Source: a virus. Taken from it: a stretch of 29,867 bases of DNA. The first letter of the stretch is position 1. Every line of letters starts with the position of its first letter. A model generated the notes under the pieces. That model did not search any database and had not been told where the DNA came from. It worked only from the letters and a program-made list of their open reading frames with translations. The position numbers and the translations under genes were made by a program. The stretch lies in the IMG/VR virus record IMGVR_UViG_3300025133_000446, positions 1-29,867 of that record; one strand, given 5' to 3'. This document shows, in pieces, positions 8,452 through 16,991 of the stretch.

Positions 8452-8483
8452 AAAGGCGTGATAACCCACGCCGTTTTTATTTT
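8442..8483 (+). promoter_or_regulatory. Candidate -1 frameshift signal with a terminator-like stem-loop
   Basis: A run of five G (8442-8446) followed by AA forms a slippery site in the chaperone frame, just before its TAA at 8449. Six bases later GGCGTG (8455-8460) pairs with CACGCC (8467-8472) around a six-base loop. Spacing and geometry fit a -1 ribosomal frameshift. The stem is followed by GTTTTTATTTT, so it could also act as a partial transcription terminator that lowers tape-measure expression. Confidence 0.55.
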
Positions 8484-8486
8484 ACT

Positions 8487-8774
8487 TTGAGCCTTGCATT
8501 GGGCATGACCGTTCGGGAGTTATTAGAACGGATTGATTCACGGGAACTTGCAGAGTGGATTGCTTTTAATGCAATCGAACCTGTAGATAATAGATTTCGT
8601 GGTGATTTGCAAGCAGGAATAATTGCCAGTACGCTTGCCAACTGCCATCGTTCACGCGCAACGCATTCATTTACGCCAATTGATTTCATGCCGATGTACG
8701 ATAAAGAAGTGCCAAAGCAGCAAACAAAAGAACAAATGATTCACGCAATGAAACGCGCAACAGGACAAAGTTAA
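8487..8774 (+). CDS. Tail assembly chaperone, second frame (gpT-like, DUF4035 type)
   Basis: The core reads LSLALGMTVRELLERIDSRE then LAEWIAF, the hallmark of T-type tail chaperones. The frame is open upstream to 8436 and adds 'RRFYFT' before this, also typical of the family, so the domain begins before the TTG at 8487. No Shine-Dalgarno precedes 8487. Both facts favour expression as a -1 fusion to the first chaperone frame rather than independent starts. The tape measure gene begins directly after the stop. Confidence 0.8.
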   Translation: MSLALGMTVRELLERIDSRELAEWIAFNAIEPVDNRFRGDLQAGIIASTLANCHRSRATHSFTPIDFMPMYDKEVPKQQTKEQMIHAMKRATGQS

Positions 8775-10676
8775 ATGGGTACAATCGGCAATCTTTACAT
8801 AAACGTCAAAGCCAACACAACAGGGCTAGTCAAGGGCATAAAAAAATCGAAGAAATCGTTGGGTGGTTTCAAGGGTGCGCTGGCAGGTATTGGTGTTGCT
8901 GTTGCTGCTGCCTTTGCACTAAAAGCAATCGAGGCTTTTGCAGGTGCAATTTCCGATGCAATGGGGCGAATTGACGAGGTTGCAAAGTTTTCAAAATCAA
9001 TTGGCGTTGCAACTGAAGCCGTGCAAGTTTTCAGACACGCTGCAACCCTGACGGGGGTGAGCGTTGGCGAGGCAGATAAAGCCTTTGGCAAGATGGTCAA
9101 AAATATTGGTGAAGCCACAATGGGAATTGGTACTGCGACCGATGCATTTAAGGTGTTGGGCTTGGACACACAGAAACTTTCAAACATGAAAGCGGATGAA
9201 ATGTTTGGAGTAATTGCAGATTCAATAATGGAAGTTGATAATCGAGCGCAACAAGCATCGTTGGCATACGATATTTTTGGTCGTGCTGGTATGAAACTTT
9301 TGAACACGATGGAACTTGGTGCAGAGGGCATCGAAAAAATGCGCGATGAAATGGAAGGCATGGGCGTTCTGTTTTCTTCGCTAGATGCCGAAGGTGTTGA
9401 ACGCGCGAATGACGCAATGGCTACACTTGGCATGGTAATGGATTCTATTTTCCAACGCCTTGCAATCGACTTAGCCCCGATGATTGAAGAAACCGCAAAC
9501 AAGTTAACCGAGATGGCAAGCAATCCAGAATTTGTGGATGGTATTAAAGCCTTGGGTGAAGTGTTGGTTTGGTTGGTAGAAATTGCGGGTGGGTTTGCAA
9601 AAATGTGGAAGGGTGCAGTGGATGGCACAACAGAGATATTTGCAGGTTTTCTTTTATTTTTTGAGGGTGATTTTTCATTAGGAATATTAAAGACACTTCA
9701 GGGCATTGGAAATTTCTTTCTCGATGTGTTCCCTGTTGGTTGGGTAATTGATTACTTTTTTGGAGCAGAAGAACAAATTGAAGCAGTTGGAAATGCTGCC
9801 GATGTTGCAGCAGCAAAAACCCGTAACCTTGCAGAAGAAGCAGCAGCAAAAAAAGCAGCGATTGAACTTCAAAAAGAAATGGAAACGCTGAATAAACTTG
9901 TTGATGAATTTGCATCAAAAGACAGAATGTTTGCAATCAATAAAGAACTTGACAGTTTGAGCGAAAAATATTATAAAATTGAAGATGCCCTAAAAGCAGG
10001 AAACATAGAAATCAAAACAGGTCGAACAGCATTAAACGAGATATTGCGATTGTGGGATGAACTAGACGCTGAAAAAAATACAATTCTTAATCCTGAGTCT
10101 GTTGAAATTATTGATGAAGCGCAGAAGAAACTTGAAGAAATGGGCAAGACGTTAACGGAAAACATGCGAACGCCAGCAGAAGTTTTTGCCGATAAGATGA
10201 AAGAAATAAACGAATTGCTTGAAGCGGGTGCAATTTCAATGGAAACATATACACGCGCCGTTGCTGATTTAGAAAGCAATTTACCGCAAGAAGAAATTGA
10301 AATAGCAATTGTTACCAAGGGTATTGTTGAGGGGTTGAGTACGGCACTTGGAACAATAAAAATTGCGGGCGAAGTTTCTAAGCAGGAACAGTTAGCGCAG
10401 CAAAGCGTTAAAACCCAAGAGGAAATGAACAAACAATTAGGCATGATTGATGACGCGATAACAAGCATTGGCGATTCAACAATTACAACAGAAGTTGCGG
10501 GGCTGAAAGACCACGTTGCAAATGCGGTGGCTAATGCAGTAATTAAGGTTCAGGAAATGGATGCACAAAACCAACTTCTTGAAACGGCTAACCAAATCGC
10601 TGGTAAGCAATTTACTGAATTAGAAAACATTAACAAAAACTTGAAAGAGATGAAAACAGGCAGTGCGTTAACATGA
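8775..10676 (+). CDS. Tape measure protein
   Basis: This protein sets tail length and enters the host envelope on infection. The 633 residues show the family's composition: hydrophobic Ala/Gly segment at 34-59, helical repeat-rich middle ('FGKMVKNIG', 'LAYDIFGRAGMKLL' at 163-176, characteristic of tape measures), a second hydrophobic region at about 286-329, then a long coiled-coil-like half (335-630) rich in Glu, Lys and Ala. By the usual 0.15 nm per residue rule the tail would be near 95 nm. The start abuts the chaperone stop; the end overlaps the next gene by ATGA. Confidence 0.92.
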   Translation: MGTIGNLYINVKANTTGLVKGIKKSKKSLGGFKGALAGIGVAVAAAFALKAIEAFAGAISDAMGRIDEVAKFSKSIGVATEAVQVFRHAATLTGVSVGEADKAFGKMVKNIGEATMGIGTATDAFKVLGLDTQKLSNMKADEMFGVIADSIMEVDNRAQQASLAYDIFGRAGMKLLNTMELGAEGIEKMRDEMEGMGVLFSSLDAEGVERANDAMATLGMVMDSIFQRLAIDLAPMIEETANKLTEMASNPEFVDGIKALGEVLVWLVEIAGGFAKMWKGAVDGTTEIFAGFLLFFEGDFSLGILKTLQGIGNFFLDVFPVGWVIDYFFGAEEQIEAVGNAADVAAAKTRNLAEEAAAKKAAIELQKEMETLNKLVDEFASKDRMFAINKELDSLSEKYYKIEDALKAGNIEIKTGRTALNEILRLWDELDAEKNTILNPESVEIIDEAQKKLEEMGKTLTENMRTPAEVFADKMKEINELLEAGAISMETYTRAVADLESNLPQEEIEIAIVTKGIVEGLSTALGTIKIAGEVSKQEQLAQQSVKTQEEMNKQLGMIDDAITSIGDSTITTEVAGLKDHVANAVANAVIKVQEMDAQNQLLETANQIAGKQFTELENINKNLKEMKTGSALT

Positions 10677-11554
10677 GTATTCAGTACGTGGAAAAACTTG
10701 GCAGCCGTAACTTGTCGCGAAGTGGTGAAGATTTTACGGCATCGCGTACGTTTCTAGTATACGATGATGACGAAGACAGAGTATTATCTGTAGCGGATGC
10801 CGTTAACTATTCCAACGGGGTTGAAATTGGCAATTTGCACCCTGACAATTCGGGCATTTATGCAACTGGTTTTTCAATAAACGCTTCGAGCGAACGTGCA
10901 AATACTTGGGAGATTGTATGGGATTATGGGATTGACGAACCAGAAGATGAAGGTGATAACACTGGCGAAGATGACGATATTTTTGATGATGATGTTGAGC
11001 CTGATGAAACAAATGGCGAACAAGGCGATGATGGCATTTCTGGGGGTACGGATTCTGGCGAAATACCAGCAAGATTATTTACTGGCGTATCATTAACAAC
11101 AGGCGTTGCGCTTGTTGATGGTTTTGTTGCGGGTGCAACAATTCCAAGTGGCGGTACAGAAACGGGTTCTGCAATTACAACTGGTACGAACGTTCACCAA
11201 GGCGGTGAACCTGTAACAATTCCCGTGCCAACCACAGAAATAACATTAAGCGAAACGCAATTTGGTGAATACTTCTTTTTGAACAACGTTCAATTAAGAG
11301 CAGGAAAAAGAAATTCAAGTACATTTTATGGATTCAGCACTGGTTCAGTAATTTTTAAGGGGATGAGCGTACAGCGTTCTTCTGTTTCTCAGTGGGATGT
11401 TTCTTACAATTTTACGTGGGATGCGTGGAGTCATATGCGGCAGGTCATTGAGCGAGATACTGATGGCAACGCTGTTGTTGCTGAAGATGGAACCGCCGAT
11501 ATATTTTTCAAACAACCCTTCCCAGATACAACATCATTTAATTTTTCACCATGA
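10673..11554 (+). CDS. Tail protein with an acidic linker, likely distal tail region
   Basis: This 293-residue product follows the tape measure, the slot of distal tail or hub proteins. Residues 1-85 look like one beta domain ('SRTFLVYDDDEDRVLSV'). Residues 88-120 are a very acidic Asp/Glu linker. A third part (130-293) is beta-rich and ends 'KQPFPDTTSFNFSP'. I do not recognise a named domain. The acidic stretch might bind calcium or act as a flexible hinge. Its ATG overlaps the tape measure stop (ATGA), and its stop overlaps the next gene the same way. Confidence 0.7.
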   Translation: MSIQYVEKLGSRNLSRSGEDFTASRTFLVYDDDEDRVLSVADAVNYSNGVEIGNLHPDNSGIYATGFSINASSERANTWEIVWDYGIDEPEDEGDNTGEDDDIFDDDVEPDETNGEQGDDGISGGTDSGEIPARLFTGVSLTTGVALVDGFVAGATIPSGGTETGSAITTGTNVHQGGEPVTIPVPTTEITLSETQFGEYFFLNNVQLRAGKRNSSTFYGFSTGSVIFKGMSVQRSSVSQWDVSYNFTWDAWSHMRQVIERDTDGNAVVAEDGTADIFFKQPFPDTTSFNFSP

Positions 11555-12237
11555 CCGCAGGGCAATATCCAACAATAACAAATGGTATGGGAAACCTTAC
11601 GCCAGATATGTGGCGCAGGTTGATGACTATGTTGGCAGATTTTGAAAGCAAGAACAGGGATGAACAAAAGGTTACAACTGGCAAAGGTGGCATGGTTCCA
11701 TTTTTAGCGAAGATTACAAAAGCGCAATGTGTTAGCGTTAACAAGTACGAATACGCTTGGGTACAAGTTGCGCTAAACGATGATAATACAGCAACGGTAG
11801 TGGATGGCGGTAAAACTTCAACGGGTGAAAATGATGAGTGGGATTTTTCCGCAATCAACTTGTTGGAAATATCAAACACAGCAAGTAGGGGCAGCGTTGG
11901 TGTTGATTTGTCTAGCGATGATTACCCTGCTGGATACACTTTACAAGTGTTGGGCGGTGGCTCAACAACAACGGGAACGGTTACACCGAACGTTGAACCA
12001 ATTGTTTTAATGCACAAAGTAAGTGGTAGAAGCGTTGAATCAACAGCACGGTATGTATTCACGGCAACTAATGAAAACGATGGCGAGTGTAGTTATGATT
12101 TGTTCGCGGTAACTGATGCGATTGCAGCACCATCAACCGTTTCGGGGGTTGCGCAAATATACGTTGATAATTCCGATGGTGATTTGAAAGTTAGATTTGG
12201 TGATGGCACAATAAAAACAATTGTGGTTGATACATGA
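11551..12237 (+). CDS. Tail-tip or fibre-associated structural protein
   Basis: The 228-residue product begins with an amphipathic helix (LTPDMWRRLMTMLADFES, 16-33) followed by beta-rich sequence. It ends with 'GVAQIYVDNSDGDLKVRF' and 'GDGTIKTIVVDT', a strand-turn pattern common at the C-termini of phage tail and receptor-binding proteins. It is coupled to both neighbours by ATGA overlaps. I infer a tail-tip role from position and composition only. Confidence 0.62.
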   Translation: MTAGQYPTITNGMGNLTPDMWRRLMTMLADFESKNRDEQKVTTGKGGMVPFLAKITKAQCVSVNKYEYAWVQVALNDDNTATVVDGGKTSTGENDEWDFSAINLLEISNTASRGSVGVDLSSDDYPAGYTLQVLGGGSTTTGTVTPNVEPIVLMHKVSGRSVESTARYVFTATNENDGECSYDLFAVTDAIAAPSTVSGVAQIYVDNSDGDLKVRFGDGTIKTIVVDT

Positions 12238-13220
12238 CGTTACACCGAAAATCATGTTGCCAAAAATGTGGTACGAACGAAAGCACTTGGACGGTTCACG
12301 AAAAAACAAAACCAGTTGCGTATTCCCCGAACACTTGGGGAACAGGTATTAAATGCGATGGAACATGCGACCACAATGTTGAATCGACTGCTTCGGTAGA
12401 AGTAATGAATAACCCCATTGATTGCGATGTTTTTGAAACTGAAACGATGACTTGCGATTGCGACATGACCGCAAATTGCACGCCGAGCAATTATGCGTTT
12501 ACAACAAGTTGCACGGGTTCATTCTATGCAGGTTTTAACCACGGTTGCAACTCTCAAACATATTCGGGAGCAGCACCCTATTCCAATAAACAAATATCTT
12601 GGAATGATTACAGCGTTGTTTCTGTTGCAGATGCTACAGAAGTTGACGGTTTTTATATTTCGTGGAATAGTGATTTAGCATTTGGCGGTGGTTGCACGGC
12701 AACAACTGGCGGTATTAAAAAAGCAACGTTGAGTTGCAACGGGCTTCAGGTTGTTTTGCGTTTTTATTTCAAAGCCGAATATATTTGGCAATACAGGTTA
12801 GGCGGATATGCAAGCCAAACAACAAGCGAATTATCTGAACACATAAACGCGCAAACTGATGAAAATGAAACTTGGTCGTTAGGCATTCAGGCAACTGCTG
12901 GCGGTATAAACCTCACAAATAATTTGGTTTCTTTTGATGAAACGATTATTAGCAATGGCGAAACAGTTTTATTGCAGCACTATAGACCAAACAAATGCGG
13001 CTTAACAACGAACTTTGGTTTTGAAGTAGACCCAAGTTGGCAATGCGGTGAACAGGCGGGTTACAATTGGGATGCCGAAAGCAGTTACGTGCAACGGACA
13101 ACTTCAGCAACTTGGGGGGTTACTGATAGCGATTCCAAGGTTGTTTGTCCAGATGTCTTTTCGTGGACAACTTCAAATTTAGCGTTATTTGTAAACAGTG
13201 CAACGGTAACCACATCATGA
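12234..13220 (+). CDS. Cysteine-rich tail-region protein (16 Cys in 328 residues)
   Basis: The N-terminus has CCQKC (8-12) and further C..C pairs (KCDGTC, CDCDMTANC); more single Cys are spread to the C-terminus. The rest is rich in Thr, Ser, Asn and aromatic residues, like extracellular beta proteins. Either metal knuckles at the N-terminus or disulfides in the mature virion would fit. I do not recognise the family. Location among tail genes with ATGA overlaps on both sides makes a virion role likely. Confidence 0.6.
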   Translation: MTLHRKSCCQKCGTNESTWTVHEKTKPVAYSPNTWGTGIKCDGTCDHNVESTASVEVMNNPIDCDVFETETMTCDCDMTANCTPSNYAFTTSCTGSFYAGFNHGCNSQTYSGAAPYSNKQISWNDYSVVSVADATEVDGFYISWNSDLAFGGGCTATTGGIKKATLSCNGLQVVLRFYFKAEYIWQYRLGGYASQTTSELSEHINAQTDENETWSLGIQATAGGINLTNNLVSFDETIISNGETVLLQHYRPNKCGLTTNFGFEVDPSWQCGEQAGYNWDAESSYVQRTTSATWGVTDSDSKVVCPDVFSWTTSNLALFVNSATVTTS

Positions 13221-13597
13221 CTTATCGAGTAGCGTGGGATTATGACGGTAAAGAAATGGTGGTTGAATTATCGCTAGAAAAGCAAGCAACAATTGTAAAG
13301 CAAACGGTTGTTGGTAATGCGAACGTTCAAAAAAGCATTCCTAAACCACCAAAAAAACAACCCGTTGATTGCGGTGGATGTGGCGCAAAGGGCTTGAAAC
13401 GTTTAATTGTGGGCGGTGCTAAGTTGTTAAAAGCAGAATTGGGCGTTGATGCGTGCGATACGGATACGATAATTGATAGGAAACATATATGCGAATCATG
13501 CGAACATTTTGATTTTGGCGTATGCAATGAATGTGGTTGTTTTTGCGCAGCCAAGGTGAAACTAAAAACAGAGAAATGTCCAATGGGGCAATGGTGA
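13217..13597 (+). CDS. Small zinc-ribbon-like protein in the tail cluster
   Basis: From the ATG at 13217 (ATGA overlap with the upstream stop) the product has 126 residues. An N-terminal beta hairpin (MTYRVAWDYDGKEMVVEL) is followed by a proline/lysine linker, CGGC, a helix, then a C-terminal cluster C-E-S-C, C-N-E-C-G-C-F-C and C-P-M-G-Q-W. Ten Cys in all. Similar C-terminal 'C..C...C..CGC...K......CP.G.W' modules occur in tailed-phage structural regions. They probably bind zinc. The exact role in the tail is unknown. Confidence 0.62.
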   Translation: MTYRVAWDYDGKEMVVELSLEKQATIVKQTVVGNANVQKSIPKPPKKQPVDCGGCGAKGLKRLIVGGAKLLKAELGVDACDTDTIIDRKHICESCEHFDFGVCNECGCFCAAKVKLKTEKCPMGQW

Positions 13598-13602
13598 AAT
13601 AA

Positions 13603-14460
13603 ATGGCAACTAAAACATGGGTTGGAACAGACGAAACAACGCCAAACGATTGGAGCGTTTCAGGAAATTGGACACCATCGGGCGTACCAGTTGCAACGGA
13701 TGATGTCTACTTTGTGAGTGGCGCAGCAGATGTAACCGCAGGGCTTGACCAAAGTGCCATAACACTTAACACGTTAACGGTTGGAACAAAATACACGGGT
13801 AATATTGGTTCTTCCGCCGCACCCCTTGAAGTTGATGTTTCTAGCACGTTCGATTATGCGCAACAAATTGGCACAACATATATTGAAGGCAGTTTTCCAA
13901 CGGTAATAATTCAATCAACTTCTAGTGATAGCCCAGCGTTAACCCTGACATCTTCAACAATAACAAACATTCGTGCGCTAAGTGGACGCGGTACGGTTTT
14001 TGTGGATAACGGCAGCACGGTGACAGGTGCAATTGATATGATTGGTTGTACGGGTTTAACAATTGAAATTGAAGCAAATGCAACCGTTTCGGCTGCCGAT
14101 GTAACAATTGATTCTGGTTCACTTTTGTGTTCAGAGCAATTAGACACAGTAACGCAATTCGGGGGGCTTGTTGAAATGCGTAACAGTGACGGCACAACCA
14201 ACACCATAACAATTTACGATGGCAAAACAAAGTACAAGGTTTCAGATGATGCCATACTCACAACGTTAACAATGTACGGTGGATTTTTTGATATGCGTGG
14301 TAGTGCATCGCCAAGCCACACAATTACAAATGCAACGTTATATTCTGGTGCGCTTGTTGACGAGCGCAACGGTTTGCAAAATACTACGTGGACAAACGCA
14401 ATTTCGTTACAGGGCGGAATTATAAAAGCAGACGCAGGGCGAACGCTGGCAATTTCATAA
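13603..14460 (+). CDS. Beta-structured fibre-like protein, NW..G.P module
   Basis: The 285-residue product opens with W6-V-G, then NDWSVSGNWTPSGVPVATDD at 15-34, followed by regular short strands rich in Thr, Val, Ile and Gly up to the end, as in beta-helix or beta-solenoid fibres. The last residues (DAGRTLAIS) resemble the end of the next protein. It is likely a tail fibre or decoration protein contacting the cell surface. It starts six bases after the upstream stop and overlaps the next gene (TAATG). Confidence 0.68.
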   Translation: MATKTWVGTDETTPNDWSVSGNWTPSGVPVATDDVYFVSGAADVTAGLDQSAITLNTLTVGTKYTGNIGSSAAPLEVDVSSTFDYAQQIGTTYIEGSFPTVIIQSTSSDSPALTLTSSTITNIRALSGRGTVFVDNGSTVTGAIDMIGCTGLTIEIEANATVSAADVTIDSGSLLCSEQLDTVTQFGGLVEMRNSDGTTNTITIYDGKTKYKVSDDAILTTLTMYGGFFDMRGSASPSHTITNATLYSGALVDERNGLQNTTWTNAISLQGGIIKADAGRTLAIS

Positions 14461-15827
14461 TGGCAACATCTTCGACAATTTACCCTGAAGCAGATTCATT
14501 TATTCGTTCAGATTCGACAACTGGCAATTGGGGCAGCCAAACCGTTTTGCGCGTAGGTGAATATTCTGGTGGTAACCGCAGACACGCGGTAATGCGTTTT
14601 GATGTTTCAAGTTTCACAAATCCTACTGATATAGTTTCTGCGAATTTTACGTTAACTGAACAAACCAGTTATGGTTCAGTTACTAGACCGATGATTCTTG
14701 CAAGGCTAGACCAAGATTTTGTTGAATCAACAGTTACATGGGATGAATCAGCCACGGGTGTTTCGTGGACGGGTGGCGCAGGTGGCGCAAGCAATGGGCA
14801 ATACACCGAACCAACGTACACGGTAAACGTTGGGAACAACGAAGGTGACCAAACTGTTGATATAAAAGATTTGGTTGTTGATGCAATTACAAGGCGAAGT
14901 GGTACGTTGCTGCTAATACTTTGCTTTGCACCCACCGATTCATCTTCAGGTATTGGAAATACATTATTCAAATCACGCGAGGCAGCAACTGGATTACCGC
15001 AGATTGTTATTACAGTTGCTGACCGCGTAGAATGGACGGGCGCAATAGATGGCGATTTGGATACCAGTGGCAATTGGTCAAGTGGGCTGCCACAAAGCAC
15101 GGACATTGCTATCTTTTCTTCTGGCAATGCGGTTATTGATGGCACATTGACTTGCGAACGTGTATACATTACAGAAGGTTTTGTTGAAAATATTGGTACG
15201 CCGTCTGCAACTGGCATTCGTTTTGTAATTTCCAATTCCATTTACATAAACAAATCGCGGGGAATGTTTCATTTGAGCCTTACGGGTGGCACAACAGTAA
15301 TAATTTCAAACACTTCAGAAGCAGAAGATTCTTCAAAACTATCTGGCACGTATGAACCAATTTTGATAAACACGCGCAGCGAAGTATATTTGGCGGATAA
15401 TGCTGGCGATACGATTATTGTTGCGGGCGATAAGCGCACAGATGTAAAAGCACGATGCGCGGCCGATTGCGATGTTATTCAAGTTGGTGGGCGTTATACT
15501 ATGGAAGATGGCTGTCGTGATTTTTTGGTTGTCGATGGGCGTGCAATTTGCAACGCAGGACAAATAGGCGATATAAATTTATGGGGTGGTTCAACATTCA
15601 ATAATGTTGGTGGAATAATTAGTGGTGATGTTTTTATTTATAACGGTCAATTAAATTTCAAAAATAATGATGATGCAGAAATTGAAACGGAAGATGTGAT
15701 TTTGTATGCGAACGGTATACTTGATGCACGGACAAGCGCGGGTACATACTCGCCAAATTCCGAAATAGAAACAAGGGGTGGCGGTAACTTCGCACTTGAC
15801 GCGGGGTATTCGCTAGAAATTACCTGA
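14460..15827 (+). CDS. Fibre-like protein: DNRLRE-type domain plus NW..G.P beta module
   Basis: Two parts are visible in 455 residues. Residues 1-186 fit the DNRLRE/CBM96-like fold: 'DSFIRSDSTTGNWGSQTVLRV' pattern, 'RHAVMRFDVSSF' at 41-52, 'TVTWDE', and 'TGLPQIVITV' at the end. Residues 192-455 begin with an EWTG...SGNWSSGLPQSTDIA motif and continue as short beta repeats ending 'LDAGYSLEIT'. The second part is paralogous in layout to the previous gene. Such proteins bind surface glycans in bacteria, so a receptor-binding role is plausible. I chose ATG 14460 because it overlaps the upstream stop. Confidence 0.72.
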   Translation: MATSSTIYPEADSFIRSDSTTGNWGSQTVLRVGEYSGGNRRHAVMRFDVSSFTNPTDIVSANFTLTEQTSYGSVTRPMILARLDQDFVESTVTWDESATGVSWTGGAGGASNGQYTEPTYTVNVGNNEGDQTVDIKDLVVDAITRRSGTLLLILCFAPTDSSSGIGNTLFKSREAATGLPQIVITVADRVEWTGAIDGDLDTSGNWSSGLPQSTDIAIFSSGNAVIDGTLTCERVYITEGFVENIGTPSATGIRFVISNSIYINKSRGMFHLSLTGGTTVIISNTSEAEDSSKLSGTYEPILINTRSEVYLADNAGDTIIVAGDKRTDVKARCAADCDVIQVGGRYTMEDGCRDFLVVDGRAICNAGQIGDINLWGGSTFNNVGGIISGDVFIYNGQLNFKNNDDAEIETEDVILYANGILDARTSAGTYSPNSEIETRGGGNFALDAGYSLEIT

Positions 15828-16600
15828 TGGCGAAATACGCTGAATTTGCTGCGATTAGTTGTACGCATTGTCCACACCAAAGCGAACGTGCGCTTTCAAG
15901 ATTGTTTGAAGAATTGAAGGGGCGCAAGTTAACGCATTTTATTCATTTGGGCGATGTGGTCGATGCAGATGCAGCAAGTGTTCATTTAGACGATTCTGGT
16001 GATGGTCATTCGTTGCATGATGAGTTTTTAATTGCTACCGATATGTTGCGCAGAATACGTGAGCATTTGCCAAATGATTGCGAATTGATTTTATTGGATG
16101 GCAACCATGATGATAATATCCAACGTGCAGACCCGCGAAGAATTAAAAAAGGGTTGCGCGGATTATGCAACCCCAGAAAAATGCACGGCGTTGCAGATGA
16201 GTATTTGAAGTGGAAGCACGTACCCTACCGATTTGAAAATTGTTGCTATCAATTAGGCGCGGTAATTTTTGCACACGGTTTTGCAACTGGCGGCAACTCG
16301 GACGAACTTGAAGCGATTGCGCTTGCAAATTTGTGTGGTGGTCATGCGCACCGATTGATTGTGCGCGGGCATACACATCGCCCAATTCCGCCAACGCAAT
16401 GCAAAAGAACCGCGCGGGTGAAATTGCCTTGGCATTTTGCGAACGTTGGTTATATGGCATTCGAGAAAACGCCGCACTATGCCCACCGCTTTAATACGCA
16501 GGAGTGGGGGCGCAGCGTTCTTTTTGGTCGCACCAAAATCGGGCGGGCTGATAGGCTTGGCAAAAATGCGTGGACGGCAAATTTAATTTCGCTGGATTGA
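15827..16600 (+). CDS. Calcineurin-like metallophosphoesterase
   Basis: Of the family's metal motifs, GDVVD (42-46), GNHD (92-95), a His in AHGF (150) and GHTH (181-184) are intact. The first motif, normally D-x-H, reads S-C-T-H at 11-14, so the expected Asp is replaced by Cys12. The enzyme may still bind one metal well or use an altered site. The 257-residue size is normal. The gene ends the tail cluster (start overlaps upstream stop). Substrate unknown; nucleic acid or cell-surface phosphodiesters are possible. Confidence 0.85.
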   Translation: MAKYAEFAAISCTHCPHQSERALSRLFEELKGRKLTHFIHLGDVVDADAASVHLDDSGDGHSLHDEFLIATDMLRRIREHLPNDCELILLDGNHDDNIQRADPRRIKKGLRGLCNPRKMHGVADEYLKWKHVPYRFENCCYQLGAVIFAHGFATGGNSDELEAIALANLCGGHAHRLIVRGHTHRPIPPTQCKRTARVKLPWHFANVGYMAFEKTPHYAHRFNTQEWGRSVLFGRTKIGRADRLGKNAWTANLISLD

Positions 16601-16991
16601 TTGCATTTTGTCAATATTGGCGAAAATTGCACGGTAAATGATACAAGCGTTTAGAGCGTGGTTATTGCGCGTATGCGGGGCTTTTGAACTTTTGAGGGTG
16701 GTTACCCTGCTAAACCCCACAAAGCCCGTGCGCGGCATTTACGGGGGGGCTACGCGCCTGTTAAACATGCGCAACGGGCTGTTAGCGTGACGGTGTATTT
16801 ATGCTGATTTGTTCCAAAAATAGCGTGCAATTCGGGTTTTTGTCAAAATCTGTTGTTTTTATCAGTTTTTTTACAAAATTAGCCGATATGAACTATGCAC
16901 AGGGATTAAAACCGTGTACCATTACAGACATGCCAAGCAATGGTGCGAGGCAAAAAACGAAACGCAGAAATGCAAAACGAAAGGCAAGAAA
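16601..16991 (+). other. 391-base non-coding region with nested inverted repeats
   Basis: No convincing gene lies here. From 16634 to 16742 four stems nest inside one another: GTAAATG/CATTTAC (16634, 16736), GCGC/GCGC (16667, 16730), GGGCTTT/AAAGCCC (16678, 16721) and AGGGT-GGTT-ACCCT (16695-16708). A second hairpin follows, GCCTGTT/AACGGGC (16756-16779, one wobble). The middle is clearly more GC-rich than its flanks. It separates the last late gene from the first early gene. Transcription end, regulatory RNA, or a DNA site for packaging or replication are all possible. Confidence 0.6.
16870..16899 (+). promoter_or_regulatory. Candidate early promoter
   Basis: TTTACA (16870-16875) and TATGCA (16894-16899) are spaced by 18 bases in an AT-rich stretch at the end of the non-coding region. 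The spacer contains AGCCGATA (16881-16888), which recurs before the TATAAT at 26192. The first early gene starts at 16992. Confidence 0.42.

Noticed and set aside
8795-9628. Long minus-strand open frame (277 codons) opposite the tape measure gene
   Set aside because: It is Ser/Ala/Ile-rich with no domain and mirrors the codon pattern of the tape measure gene on the other strand; no ribosome site and no other minus-strand genes.
14669-15241. Minus-strand open frame of 190 codons opposite the DNRLRE fibre gene
   Set aside because: Composition is that of an antisense shadow; the plus strand has a clear domain and coupled start.
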